A stretch of 19,623 nucleotides of DNA. Origin: JAAYCI01 sp031548875 (lineage in GTDB: Bacteria > Bacillota > Clostridia > Oscillospirales > Ruminococcaceae). Shown here piece by piece: positions 9,012-15,405 of this stretch. Made by a program: the position numbers and the translations under genes. Under the pieces are notes generated by a model that was given only the letters and a program-made list of their open reading frames with translations, was not told where the DNA came from and ran no database searches. The stretch's first letter is position 1; every line of letters begins with the position of its first letter. The DNA is taken from assembly GCA_031548875.1 (NCBI GenBank), contig JAVBQQ010000034.1, positions 1 to 19,623 of the forward strand, read 5' to 3'.

Positions 9012-9039
9012 ATTCTACCTTACTTTTCAGGAAAGTCAA
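9012..9039 (-). promoter_or_regulatory. SigA-type promoter of the hrcA operon
   Basis: On the - strand: -35 TTGACT (9034-9039), 16-nt spacer, -10 TAGAAT (9012-9017). The CIRCE operator follows at once. Spacing and sequence are close to the vegetative consensus. Confidence 0.85.
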
Positions 9040-9080
9040 GGGGAAGTGTGAATTTTTTTTTGAATTTACAAAACCGACAC

Positions 9081-9113
9081 AAAAAAGCCGCGAATCCCGT
9101 AGAGGATGCGCGG
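9081..9113 (-). terminator. Terminator downstream of the HD-domain gene
   Basis: Stem 9088-9097 paired with 9104-9113 (CCGCGCATCC with GGATTCGCGG, one mismatch), 6-nt loop. On the - strand it is followed by C and six T residues. It insulates the hrcA promoter (9012-9039) from transcription arriving from the HD gene. Confidence 0.88.
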
Positions 9114-9304
9114 TTTGTGCGGGGGATGCGCGGGGTGTATGAGCTGGTTCAAGGCCACCTGTTCGATACGAGTGGCCGATGTTCCGGAGCGCAGCTCGCG
9201 CTGGAGCAGCGACAGCTCTGCGCGGAGGAATATCGGCCGCTTGTATTGAACACAGGTGATTGTGTGTCGATTTCCAATGACTGTGCAGGGCATTTGCCCA
9301 GTCC
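9114..9304 (-). other. Transcribed, structured region with a possible 75-codon ORF
   Basis: This 191-nt stretch lies between the HD gene stop and its terminator on the - strand. It can form a nested stem: CACCTG pairs with CAGGTG, then TTC/GAA and ATAC/GTAT, then GGCCGAT-A-TTCC with GGAA-C-ATCGGCC, then GCGCAG with CTGCGC around a CGCTG/CAGCG tip. The same region reads as an ORF from ATG 9291-9293 to TAA 9066-9068 (75 residues, containing AELSLLQRELRSGTSATRI), with a GTGAGG-like site 9 nt upstream. The ORF would run through the terminator hairpin and its T tract before its stop codon, so I favour non-coding RNA or an extended 3' UTR. No known RNA family recognised. Confidence 0.4.
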
Positions 9305-9877
9305 TCACCCACCGGTGCCCTGCAGACCCAGCTGGGCGGCGAGGGGGCGCATGCCCTCGATGCACAGGGCGGTGAGTTGGGCGAGATCCATGCCCAGCAT
9401 CTCCGCCCCCTGTGCGATGACCGTGCGGTCGATCTTGGCGGCAAAAGCCTTGTCCTTGAATTTTTTGGCCACGCTTTTGGGCTCGAGGTCCGCAATGCCG
9501 CCGGGGCGCATGCGGGCGGTGGCGGCAATCAGCCCGGTTAGCTCATCCACGGCGTACAGGCTTTTTTCAAGCTCGCTCTCGGGCTGCACGTTCGTGCACT
9601 GGCCCCAGCCGTGGGCCAGCACGGCGCGGATGGTCTCCTCGTCCACGCCGGCCTCGCGCAGCGGGGCTTCGGTGTGCTGCAGGTGTTCGTTTGGGTGGCG
9701 CTCGTAGTCCAGGTCGTGCAAAAGGCCCACGGCCCGCCAGTATTCCTCGTCTGCGCCAAAGTGGTGGGCCATGGCGCCCATGGCGGCGCTGACGGCCAGC
9801 GCGTGCTGCAAGAGGTGGGGCTCGGCCACGTGTGCGCGCAGGATCACATCCGCGGCGTGGGTGTCGGGTTTTGGCAT
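9305..9877 (-). CDS. HD-domain hydrolase (COG2316-like)
   Basis: A 190-residue predicted metal-dependent phosphohydrolase of the small HD/HDIG family. Seen: His25 in LLQHALAV, the His54-Asp55 pair in GLLHDLDYERHP, His in VLAHGWG, and a distal Asp in the SLYAVDELTGLI helix, giving the H...HD...D metal-site pattern. The C-terminal part includes KSVAKKFKDKAFAAKIDR, usual for this subgroup. Known: members hydrolyse phosphate esters or nucleotides; the substrate of this group is not established. The start was set at ATG 9875-9877 because AAGGAGG lies 10 nt upstream; an in-frame extension to 9952 lacks such a site and carries no conserved sequence. Transcribed alone toward hrcA and stopped by the terminator at 9081-9113; divergent from the M3 peptidase gene. 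Confidence 0.85.
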   Translation of the reverse strand: MPKPDTHAADVILRAHVAEPHLLQHALAVSAAMGAMAHHFGADEEYWRAVGLLHDLDYERHPNEHLQHTEAPLREAGVDEETIRAVLAHGWGQCTNVQPESELEKSLYAVDELTGLIAATARMRPGGIADLEPKSVAKKFKDKAFAAKIDRTVIAQGAEMLGMDLAQLTALCIEGMRPLAAQLGLQGTGG

Positions 9878-10147
9878 CGTTTGTGTTCCTCCTTGGGAAG
9901 CGATGAATAGATGGCGTGTTCCGGGGACGGAACGGTTTTCGTTCATAGGCAAGGGAAACCCGCAGGCAACCCTGTGTGCTGCCGAGGATTCCGCCGCAGA
10001 GACGGTGCCTGGCTATGGGCGGAGAGCGCCGACAAAGCGGGAAGCGGGCTTTAATCGCCGTCTCCCTTGTGCCGGCTTTTCATACCATAATAATACAGGC
10101 GGGCCCCCCGCGCAATAGAGGGCACGCCACTGGCAGGCATTTTTTTC
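9878..10147. other. Divergent intergenic region with inverted repeats
   Basis: No gene is supported here. Two overlapping, mutually exclusive hairpins occur: GTTCCG/CGGAAC (9918-9923 with 9928-9933) and GAACG/CGTTC (9930-9934 with 9940-9944), in the leader of the HD gene. A wider inverted repeat GAGACGG (9999-10005) / CCGTCTC (10058-10064) encloses smaller stems. A run of seven T (10140-10146) precedes the M3 promoter. A weak - strand promoter for the HD gene may lie near 9950-9980 (TTGCCT-16-TATGAA), which I do not call with confidence. Confidence 0.4.
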
Positions 10148-10177
10148 TTGGATTCGCCCCGGGTTTCGTGGTACACT
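10148..10177 (+). promoter_or_regulatory. Probable promoter of the M3 peptidase gene
   Basis: -35 TTGGAT (10148-10153), 18-nt spacer, -10 TACACT (10172-10177). The start would fall near 10184, giving a leader of about 80 nt with a GC-rich hairpin, GCGGCCG (10219-10225) / CGGCCGC (10232-10238). Confidence 0.55.
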
Positions 10178-10266
10178 AAACAACATAACGGGAGCGTGGG
10201 TACGCGAAACCACGGCGCGCGGCCGTATTCCCGGCCGCAAACCCAACCGGAAAGCAGGGATGTCAG

Positions 10267-11955
10267 ATGAAATTCGAGCAGTTTACATACACCCGGCCGG
10301 ACATGGCCGCGGCGGCGCAAAAGCTGGAAGAGCTGTCCACCCGGGCGGCGCAGGCGGCCGACGGCATGGCGCTGGTGCAGGCCTATCGCGCCATGCGCGC
10401 TGTGGCCGACGACATTGACAGCATGGGCACCATCGCGTCCATCCGCCACACGGTGGACACGCGTGACGCCTTTTACGACGCCGAGAACGACTATTTCGAT
10501 GAGCAGGGCCCCGTCTTTGCGGACAAGGTGCTCTCCTTCTACCGTGCGGTACTGGATTCGCCCCAGAAGGAGGCGCTGGCCGGGGAGTACGGCCAGATCC
10601 TGCTGGACAAGCTGGCGCTGGCCGTGAAGAGCAGCGACGAGCAGCTGATCCCGCTGCAGCAGGAGGAAAACGCCCTGGCCACCGACTACGAGAAGCTGTA
10701 TGCCTCGGCGCGCATCCCCTTCCGTGGGCAGGAGCTGACCGTGGCGCAGCTGGGCCCGCACAAGCAGGCGGCTGATCGCGCCACCCGCCAGGAGGCCTTC
10801 GCGGCCGAGGGCGGATTCTTTGACGCGCACCGCGAGGCGTTGGACGAGATCTACACCCGCCTTGTGCGCAACCGAACAAAGCAGGCGGCCCTGCTGGGGT
10901 ATGAAAAATTCACCCCGCTGGGCGACATCCGCATGGAGCGGCTGGGCTACACCCGGGCGGACATTGCCGCCTGTCGCGCCGAGGTGGCGGCGGGCATCGT
11001 GCCGGCGGCGCAGCGCCTGAAGGCGATACAGGCCGCGCGCATTGGCGTGGAGACGCTTAAATACTACGACGAGCCGCTCTCCTTCCCGGACGGGAACCCC
11101 ACACCCAAAGGCACGCCGGAGGAGATACTGGCCGCGGGGCAGAAGATGTACCGCGCGCTCTCGCCCGAGACGGCGGGCTTCATCGACTTCATGATGGCGG
11201 ACGGCCTGTTCGACGTGCTGGCCAAGCCCGGCAAGGCCCCCGGCGGTTACTGCACCTACATCCCGCAGCACAAGAGCCCCTTCATCTTCTCCAACTTCAA
11301 CGGCACCGCCGGCGACGTGGACGTGTTGACCCACGAGGCCGGCCACGCCTTCGCGGCCTACCTGGCCGCCGAGAAACAGCTGCCCGGGGAGCTGCGCAGC
11401 CCGGGCCTTGAAAGCTGCGAGATCCACTCGATGAGCATGGAGTTCCTCACCGAGGCGTACCACGAGTTGTTTTTTGGGCCGGACACGGCCAAGTACGCCG
11501 TCTCGCACGCGGAGGACGCGCTCTTTTTCTTGCCATACGGATGCATGGTGGACGAGTTCCAGGAGGAGGTATACGCCCGGCCCGGCCTTGCGCCCGATGA
11601 GCGCAATAAATTGTGGTTGGAGCTGGAGAAAAAATACCGCCCGTGGACGGATTTCGACGGACTGCCCTTCTATGGGCGGGGCGCCGGCTGGCAGCGGCAG
11701 CTGCACATCTACGTGAGCCCCTTCTACTACATCGACTATGTGCTGGCGCAGGCGGTGGCGCTGCAGTTCTTCCTGGCGCACAACGCAAACGCGGGCGACG
11801 CGTGGAAGCGGTACCTGGCCCTGGTGGACAAGGCCGGAACCGAGACATACACCGGCCTTGTGCGGGCGGCGGGGCTTGCGACGCCCTTCGAGCCGGGGGC
11901 CATGCGTCGGGTGGGCGACGAGGTGCTAGCGTGGATTGAACCGCGGGCGAAGTGA
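10267..11955 (+). CDS. M3 family oligoendopeptidase (PepF-like zinc metallopeptidase)
   Basis: A 562-residue cytoplasmic zinc peptidase that degrades short peptides. Seen: an all-helical N-terminal half with no signal peptide; GGYCTYIPQHKSPFIFSNFNG (starting near residue 326) leading into the catalytic motif THEAGHAF, with HEAGH at 356-360; the third zinc ligand is expected at the Glu of ESCEIHSMSMEF about 25 residues later; C-terminal QLHIYVSPFYYIDYVLAQ, which is conserved in M3 enzymes. Length (about 560) fits the pepF/M3 oligoendopeptidase subfamily rather than thimet oligopeptidase (about 680). The ATG at 10267 is preceded by a weak AGGG site 7 nt upstream; another ATG at 10260 is out of frame. 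Monocistronic, with promoter at 10148-10177 and terminator at 11983-12012. Confidence 0.95.
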   Translation: MKFEQFTYTRPDMAAAAQKLEELSTRAAQAADGMALVQAYRAMRAVADDIDSMGTIASIRHTVDTRDAFYDAENDYFDEQGPVFADKVLSFYRAVLDSPQKEALAGEYGQILLDKLALAVKSSDEQLIPLQQEENALATDYEKLYASARIPFRGQELTVAQLGPHKQAADRATRQEAFAAEGGFFDAHREALDEIYTRLVRNRTKQAALLGYEKFTPLGDIRMERLGYTRADIAACRAEVAAGIVPAAQRLKAIQAARIGVETLKYYDEPLSFPDGNPTPKGTPEEILAAGQKMYRALSPETAGFIDFMMADGLFDVLAKPGKAPGGYCTYIPQHKSPFIFSNFNGTAGDVDVLTHEAGHAFAAYLAAEKQLPGELRSPGLESCEIHSMSMEFLTEAYHELFFGPDTAKYAVSHAEDALFFLPYGCMVDEFQEEVYARPGLAPDERNKLWLELEKKYRPWTDFDGLPFYGRGAGWQRQLHIYVSPFYYIDYVLAQAVALQFFLAHNANAGDAWKRYLALVDKAGTETYTGLVRAAGLATPFEPGAMRRVGDEVLAWIEPRAK

Positions 11956-11982
11956 ACCGCCCCGGCGGTGGCAAGATAGCAA

Positions 11983-12012
11983 AATGGCAGGCCGGGTGGC
12001 CTGCCATTCTTT
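11983..12012 (+). terminator. Terminator of the M3 peptidase gene
   Basis: 11-bp perfect stem (11983-11993 with 11998-12008; arm AATGGCAGGCC), loop GGGT, followed by CTTTAT. It begins about 27 nt after the stop codon. The T tract is short but the stem is very stable. Confidence 0.8.
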
Positions 12013-12100
12013 ATATGGATCGAACTCATCCTGGCTGGTGAATGACCCGCAGGTATCGTTTTCCTAATTATACGGCAATCAGAAAAATATCAATGTATCA

Positions 12101-12134
12101 AAAGACGGGCCCCGCATGGGAAGGGCCCGTCTTT
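12101..12134 (-). terminator. Terminator of the AraC-family gene
   Basis: 12-bp perfect stem (12101-12112 with 12123-12134; arm AAAGACGGGCCC), 10-nt loop, ending in TTTT on the - strand. It starts 8 nt after the AraC stop. The AT-rich stretch 12013-12100 between this and the M3 terminator shows nothing else. Confidence 0.88.
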
Positions 12135-12141
12135 GGAGATA

Positions 12142-12978
12142 TCATTGGTTTTTCTTTTTGTATTGCTGGGGCGAGAGGCCATACTCCTTGATGAACGCGC
12201 GGTAGAAGCCGGCATAGTCGCCAAAGCCGCACTTCTGGTACGCTTCTTTTACCGGGGTGCCGTCCAGCATGGCCTCGCGGCCAATCTGCAGCCGGCGCAC
12301 CAGTACGTAGTGGTACAGCGAGGTGCCCATCTGTTTCTTGAAGCTGTGCGCCAGGTGCGAGGGGCTGTACTGGAACTGTTCGGCCAGGCCCTCCACCGTG
12401 AGGGGAGCGGTGCAGTTGCCGTGGATGTGGTGCAACACGGGCGACAGCCGGTTGCCCGAGCCCGCCTGCAGCAGCTCGCTCCTATTGCGCACAAGGCGGT
12501 TGATCTGCACGATGAGCGCAGAGAGCATCGCCTTGGTGGACAGCTCCGCGTTCAGGCGGTCGTCGCTGCACTCGTTGGCCATTGTCTCGAACCCGCCCGC
12601 CACGGCCTCGGCCATCTCTGGGGGCAGGCGCAGCATGTAGCGCCCCTCGGCGGCGGCCAGCGCGAAGGCGTAGTCTGCCTCGGCGTCCTGCAGCTTTAAA
12701 AAGGTCATGAACCGGCGGCTCATCCAGATGCCGTGCCGCCCAAAGGGGCAGCCGCGCGGTTTTAAGCTGGCGCCCACCATCACGCCCGCCGGGATAAGCA
12801 GGATGTCGCCCGCGCGCAGCCGGTAGTGCTGGTCTTCCACCCAATAGTCCGCGCTGCCCTCGGTAACGCACATCATCTCGTACACTTCGCGCATCGCAGA
12901 AGGGATCTGGCCAGCGGCCTCGTCGCGGCTGGTGCCGCCCTCGTAATCCTCTCTGCGCAACAACATGGCACCTGCCAT
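12142..12978 (-). CDS. AraC/XylS family transcriptional regulator with N-terminal cupin
   Basis: A 278-residue DNA-binding regulator. Seen: an N-terminal cupin-like sensor half (YEMMCVTEGSADYWVEDQHYRLRAGDILLIPAGV); a helical linker; a C-terminal AraC double helix-turn-helix. The first helix-turn-helix is in LTVEGLAEQFQYSPSHLAHSFKKQMG. The second is in PVKEAYQKCGFGDYAGFYRAFIKEYGLSP, close to the family signature. Known: cupin-AraC proteins commonly sense sugars or other small ligands and act on adjacent or own promoters. The ATG at 12976-12978 has GAGGGGTG about 7 nt upstream; a second in-frame ATG lies four codons later. The gene has its own promoter (13153-13181) and a leader of about 170 nt with three inverted repeats, which points to autoregulation or leader control. 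No obvious target operon lies next to it. Confidence 0.9.
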   Translation of the reverse strand: MAGAMLLRREDYEGGTSRDEAAGQIPSAMREVYEMMCVTEGSADYWVEDQHYRLRAGDILLIPAGVMVGASLKPRGCPFGRHGIWMSRRFMTFLKLQDAEADYAFALAAAEGRYMLRLPPEMAEAVAGGFETMANECSDDRLNAELSTKAMLSALIVQINRLVRNRSELLQAGSGNRLSPVLHHIHGNCTAPLTVEGLAEQFQYSPSHLAHSFKKQMGTSLYHYVLVRRLQIGREAMLDGTPVKEAYQKCGFGDYAGFYRAFIKEYGLSPQQYKKKNQ

Positions 12979-13010
12979 GGTCGATCACCCCTCACTAAGA
13001 ATAACCGGTA

Positions 13011-13126
13011 TTGGCCGCGGGCCAAGGCATATCTGCCCAGCCCCGCGCCCCGTGTGCCTTAAGCTCGCGATACGCCGCTCAAAGAGGCGGCGTACGACAC
13101 ATTGTTGTTACTTTGCAATAACAATG
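13011..13126 (-). promoter_or_regulatory. AraC-gene leader with three inverted repeats
   Basis: Between the promoter and the AraC start lie TTGGCC/GGCCAA (13011-13016 with 13020-13025), TACGCCGC/GCGGCGTA (13071-13078 with 13087-13094, 8-nt loop) and CATTGTT/AACAATG (13100-13106 with 13120-13126, 13-nt spacer). The last is AT-rich and operator-like; the first two are GC-rich and would form RNA hairpins. None has a T tract. Confidence 0.5.
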
Positions 13127-13152
13127 GAAACACAAAATGGAAAAGTATTAAT

Positions 13153-13181
13153 ATTGTACAGCGTGAAAACCGAAATTGCAA
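13153..13181 (-). promoter_or_regulatory. SigA-type promoter of the AraC-family gene
   Basis: On the - strand: -35 TTGCAA (13176-13181), 17-nt spacer, -10 TACAAT (13153-13158). It is in an AT-rich island and predicts a start near 13146, giving a leader of about 170 nt. Confidence 0.7.
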
Positions 13182-13189
13182 TATAATAC

Positions 13190-13222
13190 GCGAAAAACAA
13201 GCCAAAACCATTGAATTTTGGC
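13190..13222 (-). terminator. Terminator of the flippase gene
   Basis: GCCAAAA (13201-13207) pairs with TTTTGGC (13216-13222), 8-nt loop. On the - strand TTGTTTTTC follows. It begins 13 nt past the flippase stop and just precedes the AraC promoter. The + strand side is also followed by six T, so it may act in both directions. Confidence 0.75.
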
Positions 13223-13235
13223 AAATTTTTTACGT

Positions 13236-14729
13236 TTATTGTTCAAACATCCCAGAACCGGCACGATAGACGGACCGGTTGCCGCCTGTGGGAGAACTGC
13301 TGCCATCGGCGGAGCTGCCGCCCCGGCGTTTGTGCAAAAGCTGCATAAACGCACGGTAGAGGGAGGCGAGGTTGAGCACCAGCAACACGGCCAGCAGCAG
13401 CCCGCACCACAGCGGCCACAGCGGCAGCTGCAGCAGCATGATGGCCACCTCGCCGACCAGCAGTACGGTGTTGATGGCGATCTTGGCCGGCCGGTAGTTC
13501 AGCCGGATGTACCGCCGGGTATTGAAGCCCCGGATGACAAAGACGAGTATGTAGCTGAGGGCGGTGGCCACGGCGGCGCCGTTGGGGCCGAGGGGCGGGA
13601 TCAGCAGCGCGTTGAGCGCGATGTTGGCCCCCGCGCCGACGGCGATGGTGGCCAATGCCAGATTGGAGCGCTTTTCCACCATGTACACGCTGTTCTGGAA
13701 GGCCACCATGCTGGAGAACACAGTGGCAATGACCAGGATGGGCACATAGCGCCAGGCGCCTTCATACTTGGGGGCCAGGAAATGCATGATAATGGGCGAG
13801 AGGATGATGAGCGCGCCACCGATGGCGAAGGCCACGCTGGACATGGCCGAAAACACCCGGGTAAAGAAGCGGTCCCGCCCCTGGCTCTGCCCGTCGGTGA
13901 CGGCCGAGAGCTGCCACGCCTCGGTGAAGATGGTGGCAAAGATGGTGACGATGGCGGGGAGCTTGTATGCCGCGGCATACAAGCCGTTGGCGGCTTCGCC
14001 CTTCATAAAGGTGATGAAGAACTGGTCGCTCATCTGGGTGATCCACCAGAACATGAGCGCCGGCACCAGCGGCAGTGAGTAGCGCAGCATGGTAACCAGC
14101 AGCGACCAGTCGAACCGCTTGAAACGGATATACGGCCACAGCCGGGCCACCACGAACAGGAAGAGGGTGCTGCACGCGTCGGCGCAGATGATGGACAGGA
14201 GATAGCCTGTGGCGCCCATGCGCAGCACAACGAGGAACAGGATGTTAAAACCGATGGTATAGGCGGTGGCCAAGATGCCGTCGATGGCGTACAGGCGCAC
14301 CTGCATCTTTGCGCGCACGAACTGGCAGTTGAGCGTGCGCAGGCAGCTTATCAGCACATAAACATACAGGAGAAGCGCATAGTCGGACACTTTGGGGATC
14401 TGGATGAGCAGGGGGGAGATGGACAGCAGTGCCGCAAAGCCGCCGCCGATGGCCACAAGGCCGCTTGTATACACGCCTTTTTTGGAGATATCCTTCTCCA
14501 GCCCAAAGCGGATGACGGCGTTGGAGATGCCCAGCGACACCAGCGGGATGAGCGCGCTGGCGCACACCGTGATGAGGTTGGCAAGCCCGAACACGTCCTC
14601 GGTCATGTAGCTGGTGTACAGGCGGGTCAGCAAGAAGCTCAGCACCTTGCTGGAGAAGGTGCTGATGCCAAACAGGACGGTATTGGATAGAAGCCGGGTG
14701 TATTTGTTTTGTCCCAGTCGTGCGCTCAA
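13236..14729 (-). CDS. Polysaccharide biosynthesis protein / lipid-linked glycan flippase (Wzx/MOP family)
   Basis: A 497-residue polytopic membrane protein with about 12-14 hydrophobic helices. The N-terminus (NTVLFGISTFSSKVLSFLL) and following segment (YTSYMTEDVFGLANLI) are typical of the RfbX/Wzx branch (COG2244) of the MOP exporter superfamily, as is IPPLGPNGAAVATALSYI near the C-terminus. Known: these proteins flip lipid-linked oligosaccharides across the cytoplasmic membrane. The last 35-40 residues are a hydrophilic Ser/Gly-rich tail (RRGGSSADGSSSPTGG). Start is TTG 14727-14729, with AGGGGAG 5 nt upstream; there is no ATG before the first helix. It follows the YgjP-type gene by 88 nt on the same strand; the spacer holds a hairpin (14752-14758 with 14770-14776). 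No glycosyltransferase genes lie nearby, so its glycan substrate is unknown. Confidence 0.92.
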   Translation of the reverse strand: MSARLGQNKYTRLLSNTVLFGISTFSSKVLSFLLTRLYTSYMTEDVFGLANLITVCASALIPLVSLGISNAVIRFGLEKDISKKGVYTSGLVAIGGGFAALLSISPLLIQIPKVSDYALLLYVYVLISCLRTLNCQFVRAKMQVRLYAIDGILATAYTIGFNILFLVVLRMGATGYLLSIICADACSTLFLFVVARLWPYIRFKRFDWSLLVTMLRYSLPLVPALMFWWITQMSDQFFITFMKGEAANGLYAAAYKLPAIVTIFATIFTEAWQLSAVTDGQSQGRDRFFTRVFSAMSSVAFAIGGALIILSPIIMHFLAPKYEGAWRYVPILVIATVFSSMVAFQNSVYMVEKRSNLALATIAVGAGANIALNALLIPPLGPNGAAVATALSYILVFVIRGFNTRRYIRLNYRPAKIAINTVLLVGEVAIMLLQLPLWPLWCGLLLAVLLVLNLASLYRAFMQLLHKRRGGSSADGSSSPTGGNRSVYRAGSGMFEQ

Positions 14730-14817
14730 AAAAACTCCCCTGTCGTTGCGGCTTCGGCAGCCACCGGCCGCCGAAGTCCATCTCCATTTTTCCCTGTGGG
14801 CATCCTCTTTGTGCCTG

Positions 14818-15405
14818 CTATCCGCGCAGCAGCTTGCGCCGCTGTTTGTAATCGGGCATCAGGCGGGCCATCTCCGCGTGGAAGGCCGGCCCGTGGTTGG
14901 GGTGCAGGAAGTGCACATACTCGTGCAGTACCACGTACTCCACCGCCGGGCGGGGCTTTTCGGCCAGGCGTGTGTTGAAGACCAGCCGCCGCTTCTTTGT
15001 GTGGCAGACGCCCCAGCGGCTGCTCATCTCGCGCACGCGGACATCCGGTTTTTTGCCGCCCAGCAGGTCTGCAAACAGCGGGAAGACGGCGTCGGACACG
15101 GCGGTGAAAAGGGCGAGGCATTCCTCTTTTGTGTGGCGGCAGGGCGCCTCGGGCGGGCGGGCGGCCATGGCTGCCTGTTGCTTGTGTACCCAGGGCGCCT
15201 TTGCCAGAAGGAAGGCCTCGATCTCGCGTTTTGCCATGCGGGGAGGCGCGCTGACGGCCACGCTGCCGTCGGCCCGCACGCGCAGGTTCAGGTTGCGCAC
15301 CCGCTTGCGGGTGAGGGTGTAAACGATGCCCCCCTGCGGGGTGGCCAGGTGTTCCTCGGTGGGCGGGGCGGTGGCCTTGGCGGGGCCGGGACGGGCTGCG
15401 CTCAT
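14818..15405 (-). CDS. YgjP/DUF45-type zinc metallohydrolase (M48-related)
   Basis: A 195-residue predicted metal-dependent hydrolase. Seen: an N-terminal beta-rich part (VYTLTRKRVRNLNLRVRADGSVAVSAP), the conserved MSSRWGVC motif (127-134), and the zinc site HEYVHFLHPNH with His161, Glu162, His165 and His171. This is the COG1451 pattern (xxHExxHLxxxNHxxxF). Known: structurally related to SprT/WLM zinc peptidases; substrates are not established. The start is the ATG at 15403-15405, which overlaps the TGA of the upstream reductase gene (ATGA), so the two are translationally coupled. The first 20 residues are Ala/Pro-rich and not conserved in type. Confidence 0.9.
   Translation of the reverse strand: MSAARPGPAKATAPPTEEHLATPQGGIVYTLTRKRVRNLNLRVRADGSVAVSAPPRMAKREIEAFLLAKAPWVHKQQAAMAARPPEAPCRHTKEECLALFTAVSDAVFPLFADLLGGKKPDVRVREMSSRWGVCHTKKRRLVFNTRLAEKPRPAVEYVVLHEYVHFLHPNHGPAFHAEMARLMPDYKQRRKLLRG

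Noticed and set aside
9150..9180. tRNA-like T-loop string (GTTCGATAC) on the + strand
   Set aside because: No matching acceptor, anticodon or D arms can be formed around it; the bases are better explained by the long stem on the - strand.
9918..9944. Possible LexA/SOS box from repeated GAAC and GTTC motifs
   Set aside because: The spacing between GAAC and GTTC is 7 nt, not the 4 nt required by Gram-positive LexA sites; they form hairpins instead.
9878..9952. Upstream extension of the HD-domain protein
   Set aside because: No ribosome site at its first codon, no conserved residues in the added part, and AAGGAGG sits in ideal position for the ATG at 9875-9877.
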